In this document: piece by piece, positions 8,564 through 16,245 of the stretch
Layout of the letters: every line of letters starts with the position of its first letter
Numbering within the stretch: position 1 is the stretch's first letter
From: CAVVSD01 sp963837655
GTDB taxonomy: Bacteria > Actinomycetota > Thermoleophilia > Solirubrobacterales > Solirubrobacteraceae
DNA length: 64,000 bases
Direction of reading: 5' to 3'
Assembly: GCA_963837655.1 (NCBI GenBank)
Contig: CAWIOK010000001.1
Coordinates: 558,001 to 622,000 of the forward strand
Translations under genes and position numbers: made by a program
Notes under the pieces: generated by a model
What the model was told of the DNA's origin: nothing
Seen by the model: the letters and a program-made list of their open reading frames with translations, nothing else
Databases searched by the model: none

Positions 8564-9217
8564 TCAGAGGCCGAGCTCGCTGCGGTACTGCCTGCGGTAG
8601 TCCGCCCGCGCGTCGAGGACGCGCTTCACGTACTCGCGGGTCTCCGCGAACGGCACGCGCTGCAGCGTGAACGCCGTGTCGGCGACGTGCGCCTCCTGCA
8701 GCCACTTGTCGACATTGCCCTCCCCACCGTTGTAGGCGCAGAGCGCGAGGACCTCGTTGCCGTCGTAGCGGTCCAGCAGGTAGCGCAGATACCACGCGCC
8801 GTAGGAGATGTTGATCTGCGGCGTCCCGAGATCGCCCTGCTCGAACTTCGTGCCGCCCGACTTCTGCGCGATGTAGTTCGCGGTGGCTGGCGTGATCTGC
8901 ATGAGGCCGCGCGCGCCGGCGTGCGACGTCGCGTCGCGGAAGCGCGACTCGGCGTAGATGACCCCCGCGACGAGCGACGGATCGAGGCCCTTGTCGGCCG
9001 ACTGCTGGCGGATGATGTCCTCGTGGCGCAGCGGCAGCGCCAGCTCCTGCACGGCCTTCTCGGCGTTGGGCAGCAGCGCGATCGCGCCCAGCGCGACCGC
9101 GCCCGCGACCACGAGCAGCGCCGTGATCCGCCGGCGCCTGATCGTCCGGCGGCGCGCAGCGGTCATCTTGCGCCCGGAGGCGCGCGATCGCGATCGGGTG
9201 GCTGCGCTCGTGCTCAT
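8564..9217 (-). CDS. Soluble lytic murein transglycosylase-like protein (SLT domain)
   Basis: This 217-residue protein cleaves the glycan strands of peptidoglycan, forming 1,6-anhydro ends. A strongly basic N-terminus (residues about 1-32) precedes one hydrophobic segment (about 33-52), acting as signal anchor, so the enzyme works outside the membrane. The SLT goose-lysozyme-like domain covers about 75-200: the catalytic Glu is in YAESRF, and GARGLMQI and CAYNGGEGNV are the hallmark motifs. Its ATG overlaps the coaE stop by 4 nt (ATGA), placing it as the last gene of an rpsA-coaE-slt operon. Confidence 0.92.
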   Translation of the reverse strand: MSTSAATRSRSRASGRKMTAARRRTIRRRRITALLVVAGAVALGAIALLPNAEKAVQELALPLRHEDIIRQQSADKGLDPSLVAGVIYAESRFRDATSHAGARGLMQITPATANYIAQKSGGTKFEQGDLGTPQINISYGAWYLRYLLDRYDGNEVLALCAYNGGEGNVDKWLQEAHVADTAFTLQRVPFAETREYVKRVLDARADYRRQYRSELGL

Positions 9218-9813
9218 GCGCTCGTCAGTCTGGCGAGCACGGACGACAGTTCGTGCTCGAGGTCCTCGATCGTCCCATGGTTACGCACCACGTACGTCGC
9301 GCGCGACGCCTTCTCCTCCTGCGAGAGCTGGCGAGCGGCCCGTTCGTCGACCGCCGTGTGGCCTCGCGCGGCCGCGCGCTCGGCGCGCAGGGCCTCGTCG
9401 GCGACGACCGCGATCGTCGCGTCGTAGCGAGACGCAAGTCCGGCCTCGAACAACAGCGGCGTCTCCACGACGGCGGCCGGCGGGGCAGGATCGCGGGTCA
9501 GCACCTCGGCGTGCCATTCGGCGACGCGCGCGCCCACGAGGGGCCACAGCAGGTCCTCGAGCCACGCCCGCTCGGACGGATCGGCGAAGACGCGTCCAGC
9601 GATCGCCCCCCGGTCGACGACGCCGCCGGGCGCGACGTCATCGCCCCAGCGCCCCACCACCGCGTCGCGGACCGTGTCGGATGCGTACAGCTCGTGCACG
9701 ACGGCGTCCGTGGACAACGTCGCCGCGCCCAGGTGCTCCAGCACCTGCAGCGCGGTGGACTTGCCGGCCCCGAGCCCGCCGGTCAGGCCGACGAACGGGA
9801 CCGGCTGTGTCAG
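9214..9813 (-). CDS. coaE: Dephospho-CoA kinase with a CTG start codon
   Basis: CoaE phosphorylates the 3'-hydroxyl of dephospho-CoA in the last step of coenzyme A synthesis. The P-loop (GLTGGLGAGKST) must belong to the protein, yet the first ATG/GTG/TTG in this frame lies after it. No such codon exists upstream in frame before the P-loop. The best start is the CTG at 9813, which overlaps the rpsA stop as CTGA, with GAGGAG ending 8 nt upstream. This gives 199 residues, normal for the family. Other family features are the DTD-like STDAVVHEL and the lid region. Conventional start calling would lose the ATP site. Confidence 0.88.
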   Translation of the reverse strand: MTQPVPFVGLTGGLGAGKSTALQVLEHLGAATLSTDAVVHELYASDTVRDAVVGRWGDDVAPGGVVDRGAIAGRVFADPSERAWLEDLLWPLVGARVAEWHAEVLTRDPAPPAAVVETPLLFEAGLASRYDATIAVVADEALRAERAAARGHTAVDERAARQLSQEEKASRATYVVRNHGTIEDLEHELSSVLARLTSA

Positions 9814-11240
9814 GCGGTGGGCTCCTCGTCCTCTTCCGCGACGGGCTCGTCCGCGACGGGCTCGTCCGCGTCCCCGAGGGAGTCGGCCTCGACGTCGGCG
9901 TCGACCGCGGCTTCCGCCTCGGCCTCGACCTCCGCGGTGGGCTCCTCGTCCTCGATCTCAGGCGCATCCTCGACCGCGATGCCGGCCTCGGGCAAGGCGC
10001 CCTCGGCGAACACGTCATCGCTCAGTCCGAGCTCGGGCAGGTCGTCCAGGTCGCCGGCCTCGCCGGTGATCCCGCCACCCTCCGCGGCACGGGCCACCGA
10101 GGGCAGGATCTGGTCCTCGACGCGCTTCACGGACAGCGAGAGCCGGCGGCGCTCGGAGTCGATCTCGAGGATCTTCACCTTCACGTCGTCGCCCGGCGTG
10201 ACGATCTCACGCGGGTTCTCGACGTGATGCGGCGCGAGCTCGGAGATGTGCACGAGTCCCTCGACGCCGTCCAGGATCTCCACGAACGCACCGAACGTCA
10301 CGACCTTCGTGACGGTGCCCTCGAGCTCGTCGCCCACGTTGTAGGTGTCGACGACGCGCTGCCACGGGTCCTCCTGGGTCTGCTTGAGGCCCAGGGAGAT
10401 GCGCTGGCGCTCCCGGTCGATGTCGAGCACCTTGACCTGCACGGTGCTGCCGATCGTCAGGATCTCGCTCGGGTGGTTGACGTGCGACCACGAGAGCTCG
10501 GAGATGTGGATCAGGCCGTCGATGCCGTTGAGGTCGACGAAGGCGCCGAAGTCGACGATGTTGGAGATCGTGCCCTCCACGACCATGCCCGGCTGCAGGC
10601 GGTCGAGGATCTCCTGGCGCTGCTCCTTGCGCTCCTCCTCCAGCACCGCGCGGCGCGAGAGGACGACGTTGTTGCGCGACCGATTGAGCTCTATGACCTT
10701 GCACTCGATCTTCGTGCCCAGGTACTCGTCGAGGTTCGGGACGCGCCGGATGTCGACGAGCGAGGCGGGCAGGAAGCCACGTACCCCGAGGTCGATGATC
10801 AGACCGCCCTTGACGACCTCGATGACGCTGCCCTCGACGGGCTCTCCGGACTCCGCTGCGGCCTCGATGCGACGCCATGCCTTCTCGAAGCGCGCACGCT
10901 TCTTGGACATGATGAGGCGACCGTCCTGGTCCTCCTTGGTGAGGACGAGGGCGTCGACCTCCTCGCCCATCTCGACCTCATCGTGCGGGTCGACGTTCTT
11001 GCGGATCGAGAGCTCGTTGGAGGGGATGACCCCTTCGCTCTTGTACCCGATGTCGACGAGGACCTCGTCGTTGTCGATGCGCACGACGAGCCCGGTGACG
11101 ACGTCGCCCTCTTCGAAGAGGGACATGGTCGCGTCGTAGTTCGGTACGACTCGACCGTCGATCTCGAGCAGCAGGCCGTCGGATCCCTCGACGACCTTTG
11201 CGCCTTCGACGCTTGACGTTGGTTCGGTGGTGACTGACAT
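9810..11240 (-). CDS. rpsA: 30S ribosomal protein S1
   Basis: S1 unwinds and docks mRNA on the small ribosomal subunit. The 476-residue protein has four S1 (OB-fold) domains at about 33-102, 120-187, 204-273 and 290-360, the four-domain form usual in Actinomycetota. The third and fourth carry the canonical G-F-GAFV-L segments. A very acidic, repetitive tail (about 400-476, rich in Glu, Asp, Val and Ala, with repeated DEPVA units) follows. The start is the ATG at 11240. The stop overlaps the unusual CTG start of coaE. The divergent flavoprotein gene begins about 50 bp away. Confidence 0.95.
   Translation of the reverse strand: MSVTTEPTSSVEGAKVVEGSDGLLLEIDGRVVPNYDATMSLFEEGDVVTGLVVRIDNDEVLVDIGYKSEGVIPSNELSIRKNVDPHDEVEMGEEVDALVLTKEDQDGRLIMSKKRARFEKAWRRIEAAAESGEPVEGSVIEVVKGGLIIDLGVRGFLPASLVDIRRVPNLDEYLGTKIECKVIELNRSRNNVVLSRRAVLEEERKEQRQEILDRLQPGMVVEGTISNIVDFGAFVDLNGIDGLIHISELSWSHVNHPSEILTIGSTVQVKVLDIDRERQRISLGLKQTQEDPWQRVVDTYNVGDELEGTVTKVVTFGAFVEILDGVEGLVHISELAPHHVENPREIVTPGDDVKVKILEIDSERRRLSLSVKRVEDQILPSVARAAEGGGITGEAGDLDDLPELGLSDDVFAEGALPEAGIAVEDAPEIEDEEPTAEVEAEAEAAVDADVEADSLGDADEPVADEPVAEEDEEPTA
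9822..9827 (-). promoter_or_regulatory. Ribosome binding site that supports the CTG start of coaE
   Basis: GAGGAG within the last codons of rpsA lies 8 nt before the CTG at 9813, an ideal spacing. It occurs at no other plausible start for coaE. Confidence 0.6.
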
Positions 11241-11289
11241 TTCAGGCCAGAGGTTAGCGCCTCCCAGTTCTTTCTATCCTGCGCTGCCG

Positions 11290-12444
11290 ATGCCGATCAG
11301 GGCTACGAAGCGAGGGGTTCAACGGACCCCGCTGAATGCCGACGCCGACGTCCTCGTCTGCGGCGCCAGCTTTGCCGGGCTCACGGTCGCCCGCGAGCTA
11401 GCGCGTCACCCCGCGCGCCCGCGGGTGCTGATGGTCGACCGCTACGAGGTCGGCGAGCGCCAGACGTCGGCCTGCGCGGCGCCCACGGAGTGGCTGCAGC
11501 ACCTCGGGCTCGGCGGCTCGATCCAGCAGACGTTCGGCGATCTCGTGGTCCACGCACGCGACCGGACGTTCCGTTGGGAGCTGCCGTTCACCTTCTCCAC
11601 CTTCGACTACCGGCGCCTCTGCCGCATCCTGCTCGACGGGTGCGACGCGGAGTTCGAGACCGCCAAGGTCGACGGCCGGACGGGCGACGTCGTCCACACC
11701 GACCGCGGCGACCTGCGTTCCCCACTCGTCGTGGACGCGCTCGGCTGGCGTCGCGTGCTCGACACGAGCGAGCGCATCCAGCCGCCGGAGGCCCGCCTCT
11801 CGCGGGGCCTGGAGATCCACCCGCACGCCGCGGGCCCCGATCTCGAGCTGTGGCTGGACCCCCGCTACGTGCGCGCCGGCTACTCGTGGTCGTTCCCCGC
11901 GGACGCGGAGCTGCGCGTCGGCGTCGGCTCCTTCGACCCCCGCGACCACGTGCGCGAGCCCACCGAGCGCCTCGCCGCGGCCGTCGGCGTGCCCGCCGAG
12001 CGCTGGCAGGGCAACTGGATCCCGCACCAGATCCGTCCAGCCACGGCCGACGGGACCTTCTTCGTGGGCGACAGCGCCGGGCACTGCCTGCCGACGACCG
12101 CCGAGGGGATCCGCCCCGCCTTCCACTTCGCGCTCGCGCTCGGGCGAGAGCTGCGGTCCGTCCTGGCCGGGGAGCAGACCCGTGAGCAGGCGCTGGCGCG
12201 GTACGGCGCGTTCTCCGACGCGCACCGCTGGAAGTACGACGCGCTGCTTCGCGCGCAGGACGCCGTCGGCAGGCTCAACCCACGCCCGCGCGGGATGCGC
12301 CAGGCGCTCACCGCGCTGTCGCAGCCGAGCCTCCTGACCTGGATGTTCCGCCACTACCTCGCGATCTGCCCGCCCGAGGCGGCCGCCGCTGCCGCCGCAG
12401 CGCGGGGCGGCTACGGACGCGCCGTCTCCGCCGCAGCCGCGTAG
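11290..12444 (+). CDS. Geranylgeranyl-reductase-like FAD oxidoreductase (copy 1)
   Basis: The 384-residue protein resembles the geranylgeranyl reductase branch of the PHBH-fold flavoproteins. The FAD dinucleotide motif appears as VLVCGASFAGL near residue 20, then DRYEVGERQTSACAAPT, and a late GD motif FFVGDSAGHCLPT binds the FAD ribityl chain. The likely role is saturating isoprenoid double bonds or oxidising a lipid. A paralogue sharing nearly the same motifs sits beside phytoene synthase at 43738-44841. The ATG at 11290 was preferred to the in-frame start at 11227, which would overlap rpsA and add an unconserved leader. A TATCCT hexamer lies 9 nt before this ATG. The 3' end overlaps the convergent gene by 34 nt. 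Confidence 0.8.
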   Translation: MPIRATKRGVQRTPLNADADVLVCGASFAGLTVARELARHPARPRVLMVDRYEVGERQTSACAAPTEWLQHLGLGGSIQQTFGDLVVHARDRTFRWELPFTFSTFDYRRLCRILLDGCDAEFETAKVDGRTGDVVHTDRGDLRSPLVVDALGWRRVLDTSERIQPPEARLSRGLEIHPHAAGPDLELWLDPRYVRAGYSWSFPADAELRVGVGSFDPRDHVREPTERLAAAVGVPAERWQGNWIPHQIRPATADGTFFVGDSAGHCLPTTAEGIRPAFHFALALGRELRSVLAGEQTREQALARYGAFSDAHRWKYDALLRAQDAVGRLNPRPRGMRQALTALSQPSLLTWMFRHYLAICPPEAAAAAAAARGGYGRAVSAAAA

Positions 12445-13268
12445 GGACGCACCCCCAGGATCTCCCGCGCCTCGCCGGACGTGGCGACGGGACGACCGAT
12501 CTCCGCCGCCAGCCGCGCGACTCGCTCGACGAGCTGCCGGTTGCTCACCGCGAGCTCGCCACGGTGGTACATGACGTTGTCCTCCAGGCCCGTGCGGACG
12601 TGCCCGCCGGATGCGAGCGCCACCAGGTTCATCGGCAGCTGCGCGCGCCCGATCCCGCACACCGACCAGGTCGCCGAGGGCGGGAGCATCGCGCGCATGT
12701 GCGCGACCTGCGCGAGCGTCGCGGGGCCGCCGCCGCGGACGCCGAGGACGAACTGGAAGTGCAACGGCTCGCGCAGCACGCCCGCGGCGAGGAGATCCAG
12801 CGCGTTCTGCACGTGCGAGGCGTCGAAGCACTCGATCTCCGGCGCGACGTCGTTGCGCGTGAACGCCGCCGCCATGTCCTCCAGGAAGGGGCGGCCGTTC
12901 TGGAAGACCCAGTCGTTGAAGTTCGTCGACCCGCAGTCGAACGACCCCATCTCCGGCGCGAGGTCCAGGCACTCGTAGCGGTGCGCGGCCGGGAACGTGC
13001 CCCCGCCCGAGCCGGTGCTGAGGTTCAGGACGGCGTCGCAGCCCCGAGCCCGGATCCCGTCGACCAGCTCGGCGAAGCGCGCCGTCTCGTACGAGGGCGT
13101 GCCGTCCTCGTCGCGAGCATGGAGGTGGATGACCGAGGCGCCGGCCTCCCATGCCTGCACCGAGGAGTCCACGATCTCCTCGCTGGTCATCGGCACGTGG
13201 GGCGTGACGGAGCGATCGGTGATCGAGCCGGTGACTGCGGCGCAGATGACGACGGGGGCTGTGCTCAC
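12411..13268 (-). CDS. Beta-keto acid cleavage enzyme (BKACE, DUF849 family)
   Basis: BKACE enzymes condense a beta-keto acid with acetyl-CoA and split it to acetoacetate and a new CoA ester, using a zinc ion in a TIM barrel. The founding member, Kce, acts on 3-keto-5-aminohexanoate in lysine fermentation. The 285-residue protein has the zinc-binding HLHARD motif near residue 48 and the N-terminal ICAAVTG strand typical of the family. The substrate is unknown. No lysine-fermentation genes are nearby. Translation probably begins at the GTG at 13268. It runs divergently from the cobalamin riboswitch. Confidence 0.85.
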   Translation of the reverse strand: MSTAPVVICAAVTGSITDRSVTPHVPMTSEEIVDSSVQAWEAGASVIHLHARDEDGTPSYETARFAELVDGIRARGCDAVLNLSTGSGGGTFPAAHRYECLDLAPEMGSFDCGSTNFNDWVFQNGRPFLEDMAAAFTRNDVAPEIECFDASHVQNALDLLAAGVLREPLHFQFVLGVRGGGPATLAQVAHMRAMLPPSATWSVCGIGRAQLPMNLVALASGGHVRTGLEDNVMYHRGELAVSNRQLVERVARLAAEIGRPVATSGEAREILGVRPYAAAAETARP

Positions 13269-13340
13269 CAGGGCTGCTCCTCTCTCGTGCCGTTCCGTCC
13301 CGACCGGCGTCCATCCTCATCCGTCCCCGGCATACCGGGG

Positions 13341-13432
13341 GCGTGGAACGTCAGCGAGGTCCGGTGACATCCCGGCGCTGTCCCGCAACGGTAAAGCCCC
13401 CCGACGTCTCAGCGGGACGAGAACCTGTCCGG
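13341..13432 (+). ncRNA. Cobalamin (B12) riboswitch
   Basis: The conserved core GCTGTCCCGCAACGGTAA (13377-13394) is nearly identical to the B12-box consensus. It is preceded by GGAACG and the GGTCCGGTGACATCCCGG arm that forms the P4-P6 region. The 3' segment, GAGAACCTGTCCGG (13419-13432), matches the usual GGAGACCTGCC closing element. In known cases such elements switch off B12 synthesis, uptake or B12-dependent enzymes when adenosylcobalamin is plentiful. Here it sits on the plus strand directly before fragments of a B12-dependent ribonucleotide reductase. The exact outer boundaries are approximate. Confidence 0.82.
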
Positions 13433-13439
13433 CGACGTC

Positions 13440-13621
13440 ATGGTGCTCAACCCGCACCTCGTCGCCGACCTCAAGGCTGGGGAGCCGTGGACCGGCGCGC
13501 CTGGCGGTCGGAGCTCGAGACGACGTACCACCTGCGCACGCTCGGGGCCTCGCGCGTCGAGGGCCCGACGGTGTGGATCGCGGCCCAGCGCAACGGCGAG
13601 GCGTGCGAGGCCTGCCAGTAG
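13440..13621 (+). pseudogene. nrdJ: Remnant of class II (B12-dependent) ribonucleotide reductase
   Basis: Two short blocks survive in different frames. From 13440 the frame reads MVLNPHLVADLKAG, an internal ribonucleotide-reductase segment. From about 13486, one frame over, it reads AWRSELETTYHLRTLGAS and ends NGEACEACQ, the redox-active Cys-x-x-Cys tail typical of NrdJ. The intact protein is normally well over 700 residues, so nearly the whole catalytic barrel and N-terminus are deleted and the junction is frameshifted. The gene cannot be functional. Its position immediately after the riboswitch makes the assignment much stronger, because NrdJ is a classic riboswitch target. The gene symbol is given for the ancestor only. 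Confidence 0.75.
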
Positions 13622-13649
13622 CCGGCGTCGCACCTCCTCGCAGGGGCGG

Positions 13650-15062
13650 CTACCTCACGCTGGTGGAGCCCTGTCCGACCGACGGCGCGGTGTTCGCGCC
13701 GTCGGCGACGACCCGGTTCACGTATGTGCCTCCGCGGCGGTTCAGCCGCGTGGTGATGCGGTAGGTGGCGCGCGCGCCCGGCGCGAGGCTGTCCGTGCGC
13801 CAGCCCAGCTGCCCGTCGGCCAGCGTGCCGCCCCCGAGGCTCGCGAACGAGGCGCCGCGCCTGAGGCGGTCGGTGACCTGGACGCCGGCGGCGACGGCTT
13901 GGCCGCAGTTGGTCACGACGATGGTCCATCCGACCAGGCCGCCACGGCGAACCTTGCGCCGGCCGGCGGTCGTGGAGACGCAGAGCTTCGTCGTGGCTCC
14001 GGTCGGGGCGCTGGCGACCGCTCCTGCGGGCCCGGGCGGGCCCATCAGGCCGGTCGCGCCGATGGAGCCAGGCAGGCCCGCGATCCCGCCGAGACCGGTG
14101 GCCCCGACGAGCCCCATCGGTCCCACGGCGCCTGTGAGGCCCGTGGCGCCCGTCAGACCGAGGGGGCCTGGGGCGCCGGCAGAACCGTCGTTGCCGTCCG
14201 TTCCGTCGATGCCGTTCGTGCCGTTCGTGCCGTTCGTGCCGTCGGCTCCGGTCGCGCCTCGCGCGCCGTCAGCGCCGGCGGGCCCAGCAGGTCCGGCAGG
14301 GCCCGTCACGACGACCGGCGGCGCGGCGCACCGGTCGGTTCGGATCGCGTTCGACGCGAGGGTGACCGCGCCGTGGTTCGCGAGCAGCCGTCCATCGACC
14401 CGCGAGCTCGCGCCGACGGTGATGGCGTCGTCCGCCATCACCGTGCCGGTGAACCGTGCGGTCGCGCCGACCGTCATCGCGCTGCCGACCGTCCAGAAGA
14501 CGTTGCACGCCTGCGCCTTGTCGACCAGCGCCACCGTCGTCGAGGCAGCGACCGACAGCGCCCCGCCGATCTGGAAGATGAAGACGGCGTCCGGGTCACC
14601 CTGCGCGTCGAGCGTCAGGGTGCCTCCGGAGAAGCCCATCGCGCCCGGCGTGCCGTACGCGCCCGTGGTGAACGTCTGTCCGATGAAGTCGGCGGTCGCC
14701 AGCACCGCGCTCGGACGCAGCACGGCATCCCCGTAGGCACGGCCCAGGCTCGTGATCGCCGCTGCCGACTGGGCGTCGCCGAGATGCGTCTCCCCGAGCA
14801 CGATCGGCGTGCCGGCGAGGGTCGCCGACGGTGACACGCCGAGGTTCTCGGACATCGCCGTGGCGCCGGTGCTGGTGATGGAGAACCCCGACAGGGTCGA
14901 GTATGCCGCCGCATCACCGAGGTCGACGGGCTCGATCGCGAGCGCCGGGCCGGCGAGCACCAGCCACACCAGCATTCCGGCAACGGACGCGGCGACGCCC
15001 GACGCGGCCCGGATCGGGAGCGGGCGGGCGCGTCTTCGGGACGACGACGGAAAGCCGGACAT
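13650..15062 (-). CDS. Secreted ice-binding-like (DUF3494) protein with collagen-like stalk and DUF11 domain
   Basis: The 470-residue protein has a signal peptide (positive n-region, hydrophobic core about 24-42, cleavage near ALA-IE). An ice-binding-like/DUF3494 beta-solenoid follows (about 45-245, with NLGVSPSATLAGTP, the VFIFQIGG strand and the VDGRLLANHGAVTL end motif). Then come about 32 Gly-X-Y triplets (about 254-349) and a DUF11 domain (about 358-465). No LPXTG sorting signal or C-terminal membrane helix is visible, so attachment to the wall is unclear. DUF3494 proteins bind ice in some microbes but act as adhesins in others. The ATG lies just after a small hairpin (CACCC-GAA-GGGTG on this strand, 15070-15082) holding the likely ribosome site, which may tune translation. 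Confidence 0.85.
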   Translation of the reverse strand: MSGFPSSSRRRARPLPIRAASGVAASVAGMLVWLVLAGPALAIEPVDLGDAAAYSTLSGFSITSTGATAMSENLGVSPSATLAGTPIVLGETHLGDAQSAAAITSLGRAYGDAVLRPSAVLATADFIGQTFTTGAYGTPGAMGFSGGTLTLDAQGDPDAVFIFQIGGALSVAASTTVALVDKAQACNVFWTVGSAMTVGATARFTGTVMADDAITVGASSRVDGRLLANHGAVTLASNAIRTDRCAAPPVVVTGPAGPAGPAGADGARGATGADGTNGTNGTNGIDGTDGNDGSAGAPGPLGLTGATGLTGAVGPMGLVGATGLGGIAGLPGSIGATGLMGPPGPAGAVASAPTGATTKLCVSTTAGRRKVRRGGLVGWTIVVTNCGQAVAAGVQVTDRLRRGASFASLGGGTLADGQLGWRTDSLAPGARATYRITTRLNRRGGTYVNRVVADGANTAPSVGQGSTSVR

Positions 15063-15275
15063 GAGCGATCACCCTTCGGGTGGGGAGTTCGTGACGCCCG
15101 CGACCGTCGGCCCCCGTGGGGAAGCCGTCGGGCGAGCGCCCCTCCCGATCTGCGCAACAAGCGCCCATCGCGATCGGTTGGCTTGTGTCATGTGCATCGA
15201 CATCCCCGGGCCCGAGCATGAATCGGAGCCGCGATCGAGGACCAAGGCGCGCAGATCCGTACCATCGAGCCGCCG

Positions 15276-16217
15276 ATGGCCACGAGCGCGCGTCTCCCCA
15301 CCCGCGTACAGCGTGCGGTACGAGAGGCCATGGGTCCGGCGAACGTGCCGGGCGCGGCGCTGGCGGTCGTCGAGGACGGCGACGTCGTCTGGGTCGGTGC
15401 GCTCGGCGCGGTCGGGCCGGACGCGCGCTTCCAGGCGGGCTCGGTCTCCAAGGCCCTCGCCGCGCTCGGCGTGCTGCGGCTCGCCGCGCACACCGGCGCC
15501 GACCTCGACGCGCCGCTCGTCCCGTCGCTCGGAGGCTGGCGTCCACCCGGCGCGCCGCCGGGGATGGAGGACGGGATCACGCTGCGCCGCGTCCTGAGCC
15601 ACACCGCCGGCATCGGCGTTCCCGCCTATCCGGGCGAGCCGTCCGGTGCCACGCTGCCGACGACCGCGGACCTGATGGCCTCGGTGCGCCTCGTCGCACC
15701 TCCCGGTCGCGGCTTCCGCTACTCCGGCGGCAGCTTCACGGTGGCCCAGCACTGGGCGGAGCTGACGTCCGGGCTGCCGTTCGGCGAGCTCATGGAGCGG
15801 ACGGTGCTGGGCCCGCTCGGGATGCGTGCGAGCACGTTCGTGCAGGAGCCGTCCACCGCCGACGTCGTGCCCCACGACGCCGACGGGGCGCCGATGCCCG
15901 CCTACCGCCACGCGGCGCTCGCGGCCGCGGGGCTGCTGACGACCGCCGCCGACCTCGCCCGCTTCGGCGCCGCGATCGTGTCCGGCGCGCTCCCCCAGGG
16001 CATGACCACTCCTGCACCGGCGACCGGCGGCCGCTACGGCCTGGGGCTGGAGCTCGGCGCCCTCGGCCCCGGCCTGGCCGGCCACTCCGGTCAGAACCGC
16101 GGCTGGCGCGCGCTCGTCGTCGCGCAGCCCGACACCCGGCGCGGCATCGTCGTGCTGACGAACGGCGAGGGAGGTGACCCCGTTCGCTCGGCAGCGCTCG
16201 CCGAGTTGGTTGCGTGA
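15276..16217 (+). CDS. Serine hydrolase of the class C beta-lactamase/penicillin-binding fold
   Basis: The 313-residue protein has the active-site SxxK as SVSK (near residue 50), the LSHTAG motif and a late HSGQNRGW replacing the KTG/HxG motif. The second motif is YSGG and not the usual Y-x-N, as in many esterase-like members. These proteins range from DD-peptidases to esterases. Simple sequence features do not show which one this is. No signal peptide is evident from the ATG at 15276, suggesting a cytoplasmic enzyme. It ends 28 bp before the MFS gene on the same strand. Confidence 0.8.
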   Translation: MATSARLPTRVQRAVREAMGPANVPGAALAVVEDGDVVWVGALGAVGPDARFQAGSVSKALAALGVLRLAAHTGADLDAPLVPSLGGWRPPGAPPGMEDGITLRRVLSHTAGIGVPAYPGEPSGATLPTTADLMASVRLVAPPGRGFRYSGGSFTVAQHWAELTSGLPFGELMERTVLGPLGMRASTFVQEPSTADVVPHDADGAPMPAYRHAALAAAGLLTTAADLARFGAAIVSGALPQGMTTPAPATGGRYGLGLELGALGPGLAGHSGQNRGWRALVVAQPDTRRGIVVLTNGEGGDPVRSAALAELVA

Positions 16218-16245
16218 AGCTACTCACTCGTCTAGGTTGCCGGAC

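Noticed and set aside
15063..15275. Cyclic-di-GMP or cyclic-di-AMP riboswitch upstream of the ice-binding protein
   Set aside because: Considered because such switches often precede secreted proteins, but the region lacks the conserved core bases. Only the small CACCC/GGGTG hairpin at the ribosome site is clear.
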